Origin: Pseudomonas sp. GM41(2012)
GTDB lineage: Bacteria; Pseudomonadota; Gammaproteobacteria; Pseudomonadales; Pseudomonadaceae
Assembly (NCBI RefSeq): GCF_000282315.2
Contig: NZ_AKJN02000011.1
Location: forward strand, 1-64,000
Direction of reading: 5' to 3'
DNA length: 64,000 nucleotides
Shown here: piece by piece, positions 16,198 to 26,343 of the stretch
Numbering within the stretch: the stretch's first letter is position 1
Layout: each line of letters starts with the position of its first letter
Position numbers and translations under genes: made by a program
The notes under the pieces: model-generated
Database searches by the model: none
Told to the model about the DNA's origin: nothing
What the model saw: only the letters and a program-made list of their open reading frames with translations

Positions 16198-16357
16198 GTG
16201 GCCGGGGTAGTCAGTTTTGTGGGTTCAACTTCGGCACCAGAAGTCCATATCCTGCGTTGCTGTTCCTCGCCATAGCTAGCTATGACTCGTCACAGCGCCT
16301 TGGCTATGAACTTCTGGCATCCGAATTTGAACCCACAAAACTGACCACCCCGGCCAC
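16198..16357. repeat. 160-bp imperfect palindrome between opuC and prfC
   Basis: Two 80-nt arms meet at the perfect centre CATAGCTAGCTATG (16271-16284). The outer 31 bases of each arm (GTGGCCGGGGT-A/G-GTCAGTTTTGTGGGTTCAA) match with one difference; the inner parts match less well with one small compensating indel. No convincing reading frame lies inside. It is unlike the REP families elsewhere in the window. The 200 bases after it up to 16557 show nothing I recognise. Confidence 0.85.
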
Positions 16358-16557
16358 TAGCCATTCCTGGCTGCCGGGATGATCAACGTTCGCGAGAAGC
16401 AGCTCTTCATGCTGATAAAACCGCATGAGATCGAGCCATAAGCGCAGCCTCGTCAGGCCAACTTGCTGATTTTTCAGCCCCTGGTACGAGTGCCGTAACA
16501 GGGGAGTGGACGTCTGCACCTTTTAAAAGGTTCCATATTTAGCAGCAATTAGCCACC

Positions 16558-16651
16558 GTAGGAGCTGCCGAAGGCTGCGATCTTTTGATCTTGATCTTCG
16601 GTGGTCTTGAAAAAACAAGATCAAAAGATCGCAGCCTTCGGCAGCTCCTAC
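16558..16651. repeat. Element B, copy 1 (GTAGGAGCTGCC / GATCTTTTGATC palindromic repeat)
   Basis: Starts GTAGGAGCTGCCGAAGGCTG, continues CGATCTTTTGATC, and ends with the inverse GATCAAAAGATCGCAGCC...GGCAGCTCCTAC. Related units lie at 43120-43223 and 61920-62017, always intergenic. Confidence 0.9.
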
Positions 16652-16753
16652 AGGGGATGCGGTGTTCGGGAAGACCTACGGACGGTGGTCCGTAGAGGTC
16701 GGTTTGCGCTATACTCGCCGCCCTTTTTTGAATCACCTGCCAGGCGATTTCCC

Positions 16754-18337
<1,584 letters not shown>

Positions 18338-18356
18338 GCGTTGAGCTGAAACACCC

Positions 18357-18390
18357 AAAAGCCCCGCCGCGAAAGCTGCGGGGCTTTTTA
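18357..18390 (+). terminator. Terminator of prfC
   Basis: GCCCCGC (18361-18367) pairs with GCGGGGC (18378-18384), flanked by AAAA before and TTTTTA after, 20 nt past the prfC stop. Confidence 0.9.
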
Positions 18391-18407
18391 TTGCCTGTGA
18401 CATCGCC

Positions 18408-18572
18408 ACCCCTCACCCTAGCTCTCTCCCAAAGGGAGAGGGGACTGACCGAGGTGTTCTTGGCGCTACATCGACCTGAGAGTACGAGCTGAACTCAGGT
18501 TTTTAAAAAACATGGAGATCGGCTCCCTTTCCCCCTCTCCCCCTTGGGGAGAGGGCTGGGGTGAGGGGGGGC
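18408..18572. repeat. Element A, copy 3 (inverted relative to copies 1 and 2)
   Basis: Begins CCCCTCACCCTAGCTCTCTC and ends CCCTTGGGGAGAGGGCTGGG-GTGAGGGG; the middle again has an ACATCGACCTGA stretch. It lies after the prfC terminator without an associated DUF559 gene. Confidence 0.75.
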
Positions 18573-18760
18573 TTTTGAGCTCGCCGCAAATTTCAGAAAT
18601 AACCATTCGACCTTGCAATTATTCAAAACCAATCTCCCCGCAAACGGCATTCCGTCCATTCGTTAGCGCCCTATCTGGAGAACCGAATCAATCGGAACTA
18701 GATTCTATTCAACGCCAGAGAAGGCATCGCTGTTTCACCTACAAATGGATGGAATCGGCT

Positions 18761-19006
18761 ATGAACAGGTTGCTACGCGTTTTATTGATGTTGAAAGTAT
18801 TGGTAATGCTGACCCTCGGCAGTTCGGCGGTCTGGGCCGAGTGCGAGAATCACGATACCCAGGCTTCGAGCGGGCAGGTCGGGCATGGTGAGTTGATGCT
18901 CGCCAAGTCCGAATCGGAGCCGGGCGATCAGGGGCAGGGCGGCAGCGCAGACGATGACGACTCGACCACTGACGAACCGGACAGCGACGAGGATGAAGGC
19001 GCTTAA
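18761..19006 (+). CDS. Small exported acidic protein, unknown function
   Basis: An 81-residue protein with a clear signal peptide (MNRLLRVLLMLKVLVMLTLG, cleavage likely after AVWA) and a mature part of about 55 residues that is very acidic at the end (SADDDDSTTDEPDSDEDEGA). The mature part is probably disordered and could bind cations. A start four codons upstream (18749) is possible; neither has a strong ribosome site. I do not recognise a family. It stands alone between element A and a convergent terminator; the gap 18573-18760 holds no other gene. Confidence 0.65.
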   Translation: MNRLLRVLLMLKVLVMLTLGSSAVWAECENHDTQASSGQVGHGELMLAKSESEPGDQGQGGSADDDDSTTDEPDSDEDEGA

Positions 19007-19020
19007 GTGACAGACAAAAG

Positions 19021-19068
19021 AAAACCCCTCCTGCCCGACTGATGCGCAGCCGAGAAGAAGGGGTTAGT
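19021..19068. terminator. Hairpin between convergent genes
   Basis: AACCCCT (19023-19029) pairs with AGGGGTT (19059-19065), with a possible inner stem. It sits between the convergent small acidic protein gene and dppF and could serve both. A REP-like AGCGAGCGGGCTCACTCCCA follows at about 19090-19110. Confidence 0.55.
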
Positions 19069-19117
19069 GAACAGGACGTCTATCCCTGGGGGAGCGAGCG
19101 GGCTCACTCCCACATTT

Positions 19118-20098
19118 TTATGCCGCGCCGTCGAGGAATTGCTCGGCGTAGTGGCAAGCCACCTGGCGGCCATCGAGCAGGCGCAGGGCCGGCTCTTCAG
19201 TGCTGCAACGCTCGGTCGCGTACGGGCAGCGCTTGTGGAAAGCGCAACCCGATGGCGGGTTCAACGGGTTGGGCAACTCGCCGACGATCTTGATTTTCGG
19301 CTTGTTCGGGTCCGGGTGAATGGTCGGGGTGGCCGACAGCAGCGCCTGGGTGTACGGGTGCAGAGGACGCTCGTAGATGTCGTTCTTCGGGCCCATTTCT
19401 ACCGGGCGACCGAGGTACATCACCATTACGTCATCGGCGACGTGTTGCACCACCGCCAGGTTGTGGGAGATGAACACGTAAGCGGTGTTGAACTCTTGCT
19501 GCAAGTCCATGAACAGGTTCAGCACCTGCGCCTGAATGGACACGTCCAGCGCGGAGGTCGGTTCATCCGCTACCAGCACTTTAGGCTGCAACATCATCGC
19601 GCGGGCCAGGGCGATCCGCTGGCGCTGTCCGCCGGAGAACATGTGCGGATAACGCTGGTAGTGCTCAGGACGCAAGCCCACCTGCTTCATCATCGCCTGC
19701 ACTTTCTCACGACGTTCGGCGGCGCTCAGGTTGGTGTTGATCAGCAGCGGTTCGCCGAGCTGGTCACCGACTTTTTGCCGTGGGTTCAACGACGCATAAG
19801 GGCTCTGGAACACCATCTGCACGTCTTTGCGCAGTTGCTTGCGTTCAGCCTTGTTCGCACCGGCGACTTCCTGCCCGGCGATTTTCAAGGAACCGGAGGA
19901 CGGCTCTTCGATCAGCGTCAGGGCACGGGCCAGGGTGGATTTGCCGCAGCCCGATTCGCCGACGACAGCGAGGGTCTTGCCGGCTTCCAGTTCGAACGAC
20001 ACACCGTTCAAGGCGCGTACGGTCGCATGGCCCTTGAACAGGCCTCGGGACACTTCGTAGTGACGGGTCAGGTCGCGGGCGGTAAGTACGACGGCCAT
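19118..20098 (-). CDS. dppF: Dipeptide ABC transporter ATP-binding protein DppF
   Basis: A 326-residue ATPase with Walker A GESGCGKST near 50, signature SGGQRQRIALARAM and Walker B VLVADEPTSALDVS, then the oligopeptide/dipeptide C-terminal domain (GELPNPLNPPSGCAFHKRCP, with the Cys-rich motif that can hold an Fe-S cluster in this family). Its ATG shares one base with the stop of dppD (TAATG). It is the last gene of the dpp operon and forms the ATPase pair with DppD. Confidence 0.93.
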   Translation of the reverse strand: MAVVLTARDLTRHYEVSRGLFKGHATVRALNGVSFELEAGKTLAVVGESGCGKSTLARALTLIEEPSSGSLKIAGQEVAGANKAERKQLRKDVQMVFQSPYASLNPRQKVGDQLGEPLLINTNLSAAERREKVQAMMKQVGLRPEHYQRYPHMFSGGQRQRIALARAMMLQPKVLVADEPTSALDVSIQAQVLNLFMDLQQEFNTAYVFISHNLAVVQHVADDVMVMYLGRPVEMGPKNDIYERPLHPYTQALLSATPTIHPDPNKPKIKIVGELPNPLNPPSGCAFHKRCPYATERCSTEEPALRLLDGRQVACHYAEQFLDGAA

Positions 20099-21066
20099 TA
20101 CGCCACCTCCTGATTCAGCGGGTAGAAGCAGCGGGCGAGGCTGTTGCTTTTCGGGTCAAGGGTTGGACGTTGCTGACGGCAGTTATCCTGCACGTACGGG
20201 CAACGCGGCGACAGCAGGCAACCCTGCGGACGGTCATAACGACCGGGAACGATGCCCGGCAGCGTGGCCAGGCGCGTGGCGCCCAGGCTGTGTTCCGGAA
20301 TCGCCTTGAGCAGCGCTTCGCTGTACGGGTGCGCCGGGATGTCGAACAACTGAGGCACCTGACCCACTTCGACCGCTTGGCCGGCGTACATCACGCACAC
20401 GCGCTGAGCGGTTTCGGCCACGACCGCGAGGTCGTGAGTGATCAGCACCAGGCCCATGTTCTGCTCTTTCTGCAGCGCCAGCAGCAGGTCCATGATCTGC
20501 GCCTGAATCGTTACGTCCAGTGCCGTAGTCGGTTCGTCGGCGATCAGCAGTTTCGGTTCGCCGGCAATCGCCATGGCGATCGCAACACGCTGGCTCATAC
20601 CACCGGACAGTTGATGCGGGTAAGCATCCATGCGGCTGGCGGCGCCTGGGATTTCAACTTTTTCCAGCAGTTCGATGGCGCGCTTGCGGGCGTCTTTGCG
20701 GGACATTTTCAGGTGCAGGCGCAGCACTTCTTCGATCTGGAAACCGACGGTGTAGCTCGGGTTCAGGGCGGTCATCGGGTCCTGGAAAACCATCGCCAGG
20801 TCTTTGCCGACAATCTGCCGACGCTGACGGTTGCTCAGTTTGAGCATGTTTTTGCCGTCGAAATTCAGGGCGTCGGCGGTGACGATCCCCGGGTGTTCTA
20901 TCAGGCCCATCAGCGCCATCATGGTCACGGACTTGCCGGAACCCGATTCGCCAACGATGGCCAGAACTTCGCCCTTGTCCACGGTAATGTCGAGACCGTC
21001 GACCACCGGAACGGCGTTCTTGTCGCCGAAGCGAACGTTGAGATTCTTGATTTCTAACAGTGACAT
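20098..21066 (-). CDS. dppD: Dipeptide ABC transporter ATP-binding protein DppD
   Basis: A 322-residue ATPase: Walker A GESGSGKSVTMMALMG, signature LSGGMSQRVAIAMAI, Walker B LLIADEPTTALDVT, and C-terminal CLLSPRCPYVQDNC. The start at 21066 has GAGGAGATTC immediately upstream; a 15-residue extension overlaps the previous gene and is unlikely. It couples to dppF by a one-base overlap and follows dppC by 10 nt. Confidence 0.93.
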   Translation of the reverse strand: MSLLEIKNLNVRFGDKNAVPVVDGLDITVDKGEVLAIVGESGSGKSVTMMALMGLIEHPGIVTADALNFDGKNMLKLSNRQRRQIVGKDLAMVFQDPMTALNPSYTVGFQIEEVLRLHLKMSRKDARKRAIELLEKVEIPGAASRMDAYPHQLSGGMSQRVAIAMAIAGEPKLLIADEPTTALDVTIQAQIMDLLLALQKEQNMGLVLITHDLAVVAETAQRVCVMYAGQAVEVGQVPQLFDIPAHPYSEALLKAIPEHSLGATRLATLPGIVPGRYDRPQGCLLSPRCPYVQDNCRQQRPTLDPKSNSLARCFYPLNQEVA

Positions 21067-21076
21067 TTGAATCTCC

Positions 21077-21988
21077 TCAGGCGGCGTTCTTGAGTTTCGG
21101 GTCCAGCGCATCGCGCAGGCCGTCGCCCATCAAGTTGATTGCCAGCACGCTGAGCAAAATGGTCAAACCAGGCAGACTGACGACCCACCAGGCGCGTTCG
21201 ATGTAGTCGCGAGCCGAAGCCAGCATGGTGCCCCACTCAGGGGTTGGCGGTTGAACGCCAAGGCCGAGGAAGCCCAGTGCGGCGGCATCGAGGATCGCCG
21301 AGGAGAAACTCAAGGTCGCCTGAACGATCAGTGGCGCCATGCAGTTAGGCAGCACGGTGACGAACATCAGGCGTGGCAGACCGGCACCGGCCAGGCGCGC
21401 GGCGGTCACGTAGTCGCGGTTCAGTTCGCCCATCACCGCGGCGCGGGTCAGACGAACATAGGACGGCAACGAAACCACGGCGATGGCAATAATGGTGTTG
21501 ATCAGGCCAGGGCCGAGGATGGCGACAATCGCCACCGCCAGCAGCAGGGACGGCAGGGCCAGCATGATGTCCATCAGACGCATGATGGTCGGGCCGAGCA
21601 AGCGCGGGAAGAACCCGGCGAACAGCCCCAAAAGGATGCCCGGAATCAGCGACATCACCACCGACGACAAGCCGATCAGCAGGGACAGGCGCGAACCGTG
21701 GATCAGCCGCGACAGCAGGTCGCGACCCAGTTCATCGGTGCCGAGCAGGAACTGGAGTTGCCCACCTTCCAGCCAGGACGGCGGGGTCAGCAGGAAGTCG
21801 CGGTACTGCTCGCTCGGGTTATGCGGTGCCACCCAAGGGGCGAACAGGGCGCAGAAAATAACCAGCAGCATGAACAGCAGGCCGGCGACGGCGCCTTTGT
21901 TCTTGGAGAACGCTTGCCAGAATTCTTTGTAAGGGGACGGATACAGCAGGCTTTGATCGACTGCTACCGGTGTAGTGAGAGTGGTCAT
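21077..21988 (-). CDS. dppC: Dipeptide ABC transporter permease DppC
   Basis: A 303-residue permease with a cytoplasmic N-terminal tail, then six membrane segments and the DppC-type motif YVRLTRAAVMGELNRDYVTAARLAGAGLPRLM for ATPase contact. The start at 21988 (MTTLTTPVAVDQS) leaves a 10-nt gap to dppB; an in-frame extension to 22030 would overlap dppB. It forms the inner-membrane channel with DppB. Confidence 0.92.
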   Translation of the reverse strand: MTTLTTPVAVDQSLLYPSPYKEFWQAFSKNKGAVAGLLFMLLVIFCALFAPWVAPHNPSEQYRDFLLTPPSWLEGGQLQFLLGTDELGRDLLSRLIHGSRLSLLIGLSSVVMSLIPGILLGLFAGFFPRLLGPTIMRLMDIMLALPSLLLAVAIVAILGPGLINTIIAIAVVSLPSYVRLTRAAVMGELNRDYVTAARLAGAGLPRLMFVTVLPNCMAPLIVQATLSFSSAILDAAALGFLGLGVQPPTPEWGTMLASARDYIERAWWVVSLPGLTILLSVLAINLMGDGLRDALDPKLKNAA

Positions 21989-21998
21989 GGTCTTGATC

Positions 21999-23009
21999 TC
22001 AGCGCTGATGACGGATGCGTGGGTTGGCAAAGCCGTAGAGGATGTCCACCACGAAGTTGACCAGAATCACCAGGCAGGCGATTAACAGGATGCCGTTTTG
22101 CACCACGGGATAGTCCCGTGCGCCAATGGCTTCGATCAGCCATTTGCCGATGCCGGGCCAGGAGAAGATGGTTTCGGTCAGGACGGCACCGGCCAGCAAT
22201 GTGCCGACTTGCAGGCCGACCACGGTCAGCACCGGAATCAGCGCGTTACGCAGGCCGTGGACGAACACCACGCGCGATGGCGACAGGCCTTTGGCGCGGG
22301 CGGTACGGATGTAGTCTTCACGCAGCACTTCGAGCATCGAAGAACGGGTCATCCGCGCGATAACTGCCAGCGGGATGGTGCCGAGCACAATGGCCGGCAG
22401 GATCAGGTGATGCAGAGCATCGAAGAACGCACCGACGTCATCGGCCAGCAGCGTGTCGATGAGCATGAAACCGGTCCGCGGTTCGATGTCGTAGAGCAGG
22501 TCGATCCGCCCGGACACCGGGGTCCAGCCCAGGGACACCGAGAAGAACATGATCAGGATCAGGCCCCACCAGAAGATCGGCATCGAGTATCCCGCCAGGG
22601 AGACGCCCATCACCCCGTGGTCGAACAGGGATCCTCGCTTGAGTGCCGCGATCACCCCGGCCAGAAGGCCCAGGATGCCGGCGAACAACAGGGCGGCCAT
22701 GGACAGTTCCAGGGTCGCGGGGAATAGAGACGTGAATTCGCTCCAGACACTTTCACGGGTACGCAGGGATTCGCCGAGATCGCCGTGGGCCAGTTTGCCA
22801 ACGTAATCCAGGTATTGGGCATACAGGGGTTTGTTCAGACCTAGGCGTTCCATTGCCTGAGCGTGCATTTCGGGGTCGACTCGACGTTCGCCCATCATTA
22901 CTTCCACGGGGTCGCCTGGAATCATGCGAATCAACGCGAAAGTCAGCAAGGTGATGCCGAAGAACGTGGGGATCAATAACCCCAATCGGCGGGCAATAAA
23001 ACTAAACAT
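21999..23009 (-). CDS. dppB: Dipeptide ABC transporter permease DppB
   Basis: A 336-residue permease beginning MFSFIARRLGLLIPTFFGIT, the DppB-family N terminus, with the docking motif RMTRSSMLEVLREDYIRTARAKGLS and a further five or six membrane segments. It is the first permease gene after the binding protein gene, separated from it by a hairpin that probably lowers expression of the membrane genes relative to the binding protein. Confidence 0.93.
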   Translation of the reverse strand: MFSFIARRLGLLIPTFFGITLLTFALIRMIPGDPVEVMMGERRVDPEMHAQAMERLGLNKPLYAQYLDYVGKLAHGDLGESLRTRESVWSEFTSLFPATLELSMAALLFAGILGLLAGVIAALKRGSLFDHGVMGVSLAGYSMPIFWWGLILIMFFSVSLGWTPVSGRIDLLYDIEPRTGFMLIDTLLADDVGAFFDALHHLILPAIVLGTIPLAVIARMTRSSMLEVLREDYIRTARAKGLSPSRVVFVHGLRNALIPVLTVVGLQVGTLLAGAVLTETIFSWPGIGKWLIEAIGARDYPVVQNGILLIACLVILVNFVVDILYGFANPRIRHQR

Positions 23010-23045
23010 CTTGTGGTGTACCTCATCAGCCGGTTAGGCGTGCCT

Positions 23046-23069
23046 GGCGTCCCTGGGGTCAGGGACGCC
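23046..23069 (-). other. Intercistronic hairpin dppA-dppB
   Basis: GGCGTCCCT (23046-23054) pairs with AGGGACGCC (23061-23069). No T-run follows on the minus strand, so it probably stabilises the 3' end of the dppA message rather than ending transcription. Confidence 0.65.
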
Positions 23070-23083
23070 GGGAGTTTTCTTAT

Positions 23084-24679
23084 CTACTTCACCTGGGTGG
23101 TGGCGAAGTTATTAGTGGTGAGCGGGCTAATGTGATAGCCCTCTACGTTGTTGCGCATTGCGGTGAACATACGGGTGTGCGCCATGCTGATCCATGGCTG
23201 GTCCTGATTGAAAACCTCCTGGGCTTGCTCATAGAGCGCTGCGCGTTCCGCCGGGTTTACTTTAGCCCTGGCTTCATCGATCAGCGTCTGGAACTTCTCA
23301 TTGCACCAACGTGCGTAGTTTTCGCCGTTTTTGGCGGCCTCGCAACTGAGCATAGGCGTCAGGAAGTTATCCGGGTCGCCGTTATCGCCCGCCCATCCGG
23401 CAGAAACCATGTCGTGCTCGCCGTTTTTCGCGCGCTTGAGCATTTCGCCCCACTCCATGACGCGAATATCGACCGTGATCCCGACCTTGGCCAGGTCGGC
23501 CTGCATCATCTGCGCGCCGAGCATCGGGTTCGGGTTGGTTGGACCGCCGCCGTTACGGGTGAACAGGGTAAACGTAGTGCCATCCGGCACGCCGGCTTCC
23601 TTGAGCAAGGCGCGAGCCTTGTCCAGATCACGCGGCGGGTTGGTCAGTGTGTGGTTGTAGCCCAGCAGGGTGTCCGGGTACGGGTTGACCGCCACGGTCG
23701 CATTGCCTTTGCCAAACAACGCGTTGACGTATGCAGCCTTGTCGAAGGCGATATCGATGGCTTTACGCACGCGCACATCGCTCATGTACTTGTGCGAGGT
23801 GTTCATGGCGATGTACGAGACGGTCATCGCGTTCATTTCATCGACGCTCAGTTTGGCGTCTTTCTTGATGCTCGGAATGTCATCTGGCTTGGGATACAGC
23901 GCAATCTGGCATTCGTTGGCTTTCAGTTTTTGCAGGCGTACGTTGTTGTCGGTGGCGATGGCCAGGATCAGCGAATCAGCCGGTGGCTTGCCACGGAAGT
24001 AATCCGGGTTGGCCTTGAAGCGGACTTGAGCGTCCTTGTTGTAACGCTGGAAAACGAACGGGCCGGTGCCGACAGGCTTGTTGTTCAGGTCGCCGGTCTT
24101 GTTGGCCTTGAGCAGCTGGTCGGCATACTCGGCAGAGTAGATCGAGGAGAAGGCCATGGCGATGTCGGCCAGGAACGGCGCTTCACGGCGGGTCAGGGTG
24201 AAGGTGACCGTGTTGTCATCGATCTTCTCGACACTTTTGAGCAGTTCCTTGAAGCCCATGCTTTCAAAGTACGGGAAGCCCACGCTCGACAGTTTGTGCC
24301 ACGGGTGATTCGGGTCCAGCTGGCGCTGGAAGCTCCAGACCACGTCGTCGGCGTTCATGTCGCGGGTCGGCTTGAAGTATTCGGTGGTGTGGAACTTGAC
24401 GCCTTTGCGCAGGTGGAACGTGTAGGTCAGACCGTCCTCGCTGATGTCCCAGGAATCGGCCAGTGCCGGAATCACTTCAGTGGTGCCGGGCTTGAAGTCC
24501 GCCAGACGATTGAAGATGGTTTCGGCCACCGCATCGGCGGTGACTGCAGTCGTGTACTGGACCATGTCGAAGCCTTCCGGACTGGCTTCGGTGCAGACCA
24601 CCAGGGGTTTGGCCGAGACGCCAACAGCGACACTCAGCAACGCGGCTGCGATGGCCGCACGTAGGGGAAGCATTTTCAT
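23084..24679 (-). CDS. dppA: Dipeptide-binding protein (DppA family), paralogue next to dppB
   Basis: A 531-residue periplasmic peptide-binding protein. A signal peptide (LPLRAAIAAALLSVAVGVSA) is followed by KPLVVCTEASPEGFDMVQYT and ADSWDISEDGLTYTFHLRKG, both typical of SBP family 5. It differs from the other three paralogues here in having CTEASPEGFD rather than CSE.SPAGFD and lacks their NPNAKLMAEM-like identity downstream. It would deliver peptides to DppBC. The ATG at 24679 has AGAGGG about 6 nt upstream. A hairpin on each side fits its being made in excess. Confidence 0.92.
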   Translation of the reverse strand: MKMLPLRAAIAAALLSVAVGVSAKPLVVCTEASPEGFDMVQYTTAVTADAVAETIFNRLADFKPGTTEVIPALADSWDISEDGLTYTFHLRKGVKFHTTEYFKPTRDMNADDVVWSFQRQLDPNHPWHKLSSVGFPYFESMGFKELLKSVEKIDDNTVTFTLTRREAPFLADIAMAFSSIYSAEYADQLLKANKTGDLNNKPVGTGPFVFQRYNKDAQVRFKANPDYFRGKPPADSLILAIATDNNVRLQKLKANECQIALYPKPDDIPSIKKDAKLSVDEMNAMTVSYIAMNTSHKYMSDVRVRKAIDIAFDKAAYVNALFGKGNATVAVNPYPDTLLGYNHTLTNPPRDLDKARALLKEAGVPDGTTFTLFTRNGGGPTNPNPMLGAQMMQADLAKVGITVDIRVMEWGEMLKRAKNGEHDMVSAGWAGDNGDPDNFLTPMLSCEAAKNGENYARWCNEKFQTLIDEARAKVNPAERAALYEQAQEVFNQDQPWISMAHTRMFTAMRNNVEGYHISPLTTNNFATTQVK

Positions 24680-24712
24680 CAAGAACCCTCTGCAATCAGT
24701 TTAAGGATTAAT

Positions 24713-24750
24713 GCCCCACGGCTGATTCGTCACTGAATCAGCCGTGGGGC
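24713..24750 (-). terminator. Long hairpin between the porin gene and dppA
   Basis: A perfect 16-bp stem GCCCCACGGCTGATTC / GAATCAGCCGTGGGGC with a 6-nt loop. Reading the minus strand it is followed by ATTAATCC, so it is a partial terminator or attenuator at best. Confidence 0.7.
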
Positions 24751-24757
24751 AAGTGCA

Positions 24758-26170
24758 TTACAGGATGTTGAATGGAATCGTGGTCACGAGACGGAACTCG
24801 TTGATGCTGCCATCACCCTGGTTTTCGCTGGCACGGTGAGCGGTGTAGGTCGCGCGAACAGTGGTGGCCTTGAGTGGGCCGCTCTGAATGGCGTACGTAG
24901 AACCGATGCCGTATTCGTAGTGGGTTTCGCCGTCCATGTTTTTCACGTCATAGGCGGTACCTGTGTAGTGAGTACCGTCGATGCCCCAGCCACGCGCCTG
25001 GTAGATGTTGAACTTCAGGCCTGGCACGCCGTATTCAGCCATGTTCAGGCCGTAGGCGATCTGGAAGGATTTCTCGTTCGGGCCGTTGAAGTCCGACAGC
25101 AGGGAGTTGGCCAGGTAGATGCCGTTGGTTTCGTGCAGGTAGTCGAAGTACTCGTTACCGTTAATTTCCTGGTACGAGAAGCTCAGGGTGTGAGCCTGGT
25201 GAGTCAGGCCGAACGACAGGGAGCCAGCTTGGTTGTCGATTTCGCCCAGCAGTTTTTTGCCTTCGTCGACGGTTTTGTAGTAGTTCAGGCCAGTGGTCAG
25301 GCTCAGAACCGAGCTGTCACCCAACACGTGGCTGGCGCCGAAGTAGTACTGGTTCCACAGATCTTCAGCCTGGGTGCCCCAGAGGCTGGTGGTCAGGCTG
25401 GCGAACGGCTGGTAGGTGATACCGCCGGTGTTGACGTGATCGGTTTCAGCGTTGGAGTCGCCGTATTCGGAGCGGAATTTGCTCAGGCTTTCTTCGGTAC
25501 GCGGCGAAACGCGGTCAAAGGTCCCCAGATCGAAAGCCAGGTTATTCAGCTCTTCGCTGTGGATCGCAACACCTTCGAAGCTCGAAGGCAGTGGGCGGTT
25601 GCCGATCACATCGACTTGCGGGCTGCTGAAGTTCATGCGGCCAGCGGTCAGGGTGGTGTTGGAGACACGGGCCTTGACGTTGGCCAGGCCGATTTTGCTC
25701 CACTGACCTTGAGCGTCGCCGCCTTCTTTGGTCAGGGTACGGTTGTTGCCCGCGCCTGGGCGTGTGCCCGGTGCGCCGCCGTTGTTGGACGCCAGGTTCT
25801 CGCGGTCACGTTCCAGAGCAATGGCGTTGTAGGCCGCTACTTCTGTGCTGAAACCCACGGTGCCTTCAGTGAAGCCCGAGTTGTACTTGACGATGGTGCC
25901 CTGGAGCCAGTTGATACGACGATCAGTCGGGGTCGCTACACCGTCTTTACGGTAAGTGAACTTGCCACCACGTTTCAGTTGTTCGTTGGCGTACCAGTTA
26001 CGCGTGCTGCCGGTGACCGTACTGCCTTCGATAAAGCCGGTTGCATCGGCTTGAGCGCTTTTGGTGTTGACCGTAACCGGGGTGAATTCCTGGCTCTGGG
26101 TTTCTGCGTACGCCGAGGCGGTTACGCTGCTGATGGCCAAGGCCAATAACGCGGTGCTACTCAGTTTCAT
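24758..26170 (-). CDS. opdP: OprD-family outer-membrane porin, probably peptide-specific (OpdP-like)
   Basis: A 470-residue porin with a signal peptide (MKLSSTALLALAISSVTASA), the OprD N-terminal region (GFIEGSTVTGSTRNWYANEQ) and many alternating beta strands, ending in RLVTTIPFNIL. OprD-family channels import small defined nutrients; the remembered P. aeruginosa homologue inside the dpp cluster takes dipeptides such as glycine-glutamate. Position between binding-protein genes and dppBCDF supports the same role: it brings peptides through the outer membrane for the DppA proteins. GGAGCGTC precedes the ATG. Confidence 0.88.
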   Translation of the reverse strand: MKLSSTALLALAISSVTASAYAETQSQEFTPVTVNTKSAQADATGFIEGSTVTGSTRNWYANEQLKRGGKFTYRKDGVATPTDRRINWLQGTIVKYNSGFTEGTVGFSTEVAAYNAIALERDRENLASNNGGAPGTRPGAGNNRTLTKEGGDAQGQWSKIGLANVKARVSNTTLTAGRMNFSSPQVDVIGNRPLPSSFEGVAIHSEELNNLAFDLGTFDRVSPRTEESLSKFRSEYGDSNAETDHVNTGGITYQPFASLTTSLWGTQAEDLWNQYYFGASHVLGDSSVLSLTTGLNYYKTVDEGKKLLGEIDNQAGSLSFGLTHQAHTLSFSYQEINGNEYFDYLHETNGIYLANSLLSDFNGPNEKSFQIAYGLNMAEYGVPGLKFNIYQARGWGIDGTHYTGTAYDVKNMDGETHYEYGIGSTYAIQSGPLKATTVRATYTAHRASENQGDGSINEFRLVTTIPFNIL

Positions 26171-26343
26171 GGGGTGACGCTCCTTTCTTTCTTTTTTTAA
26201 TGCCGGTCTTATTGGGTGATCCGGCTATTTGGTTTTGAACTGATTCAAGGCATCGCAAACGTTTGCTGTAGGCCTGATTGACGAATTACGGCAATACGCT
26301 TGCGTGAGGGCGGAATCCGCCCCCAGCGTTTCTGGCTAATCGG

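Noticed and set aside
24713..24750. Strong hairpin considered as a full terminator separating opdP and dppA
   Set aside because: The stem is perfect but the downstream minus-strand sequence is not T-rich, so complete termination is not supported; it is listed only as a partial terminator or attenuator.
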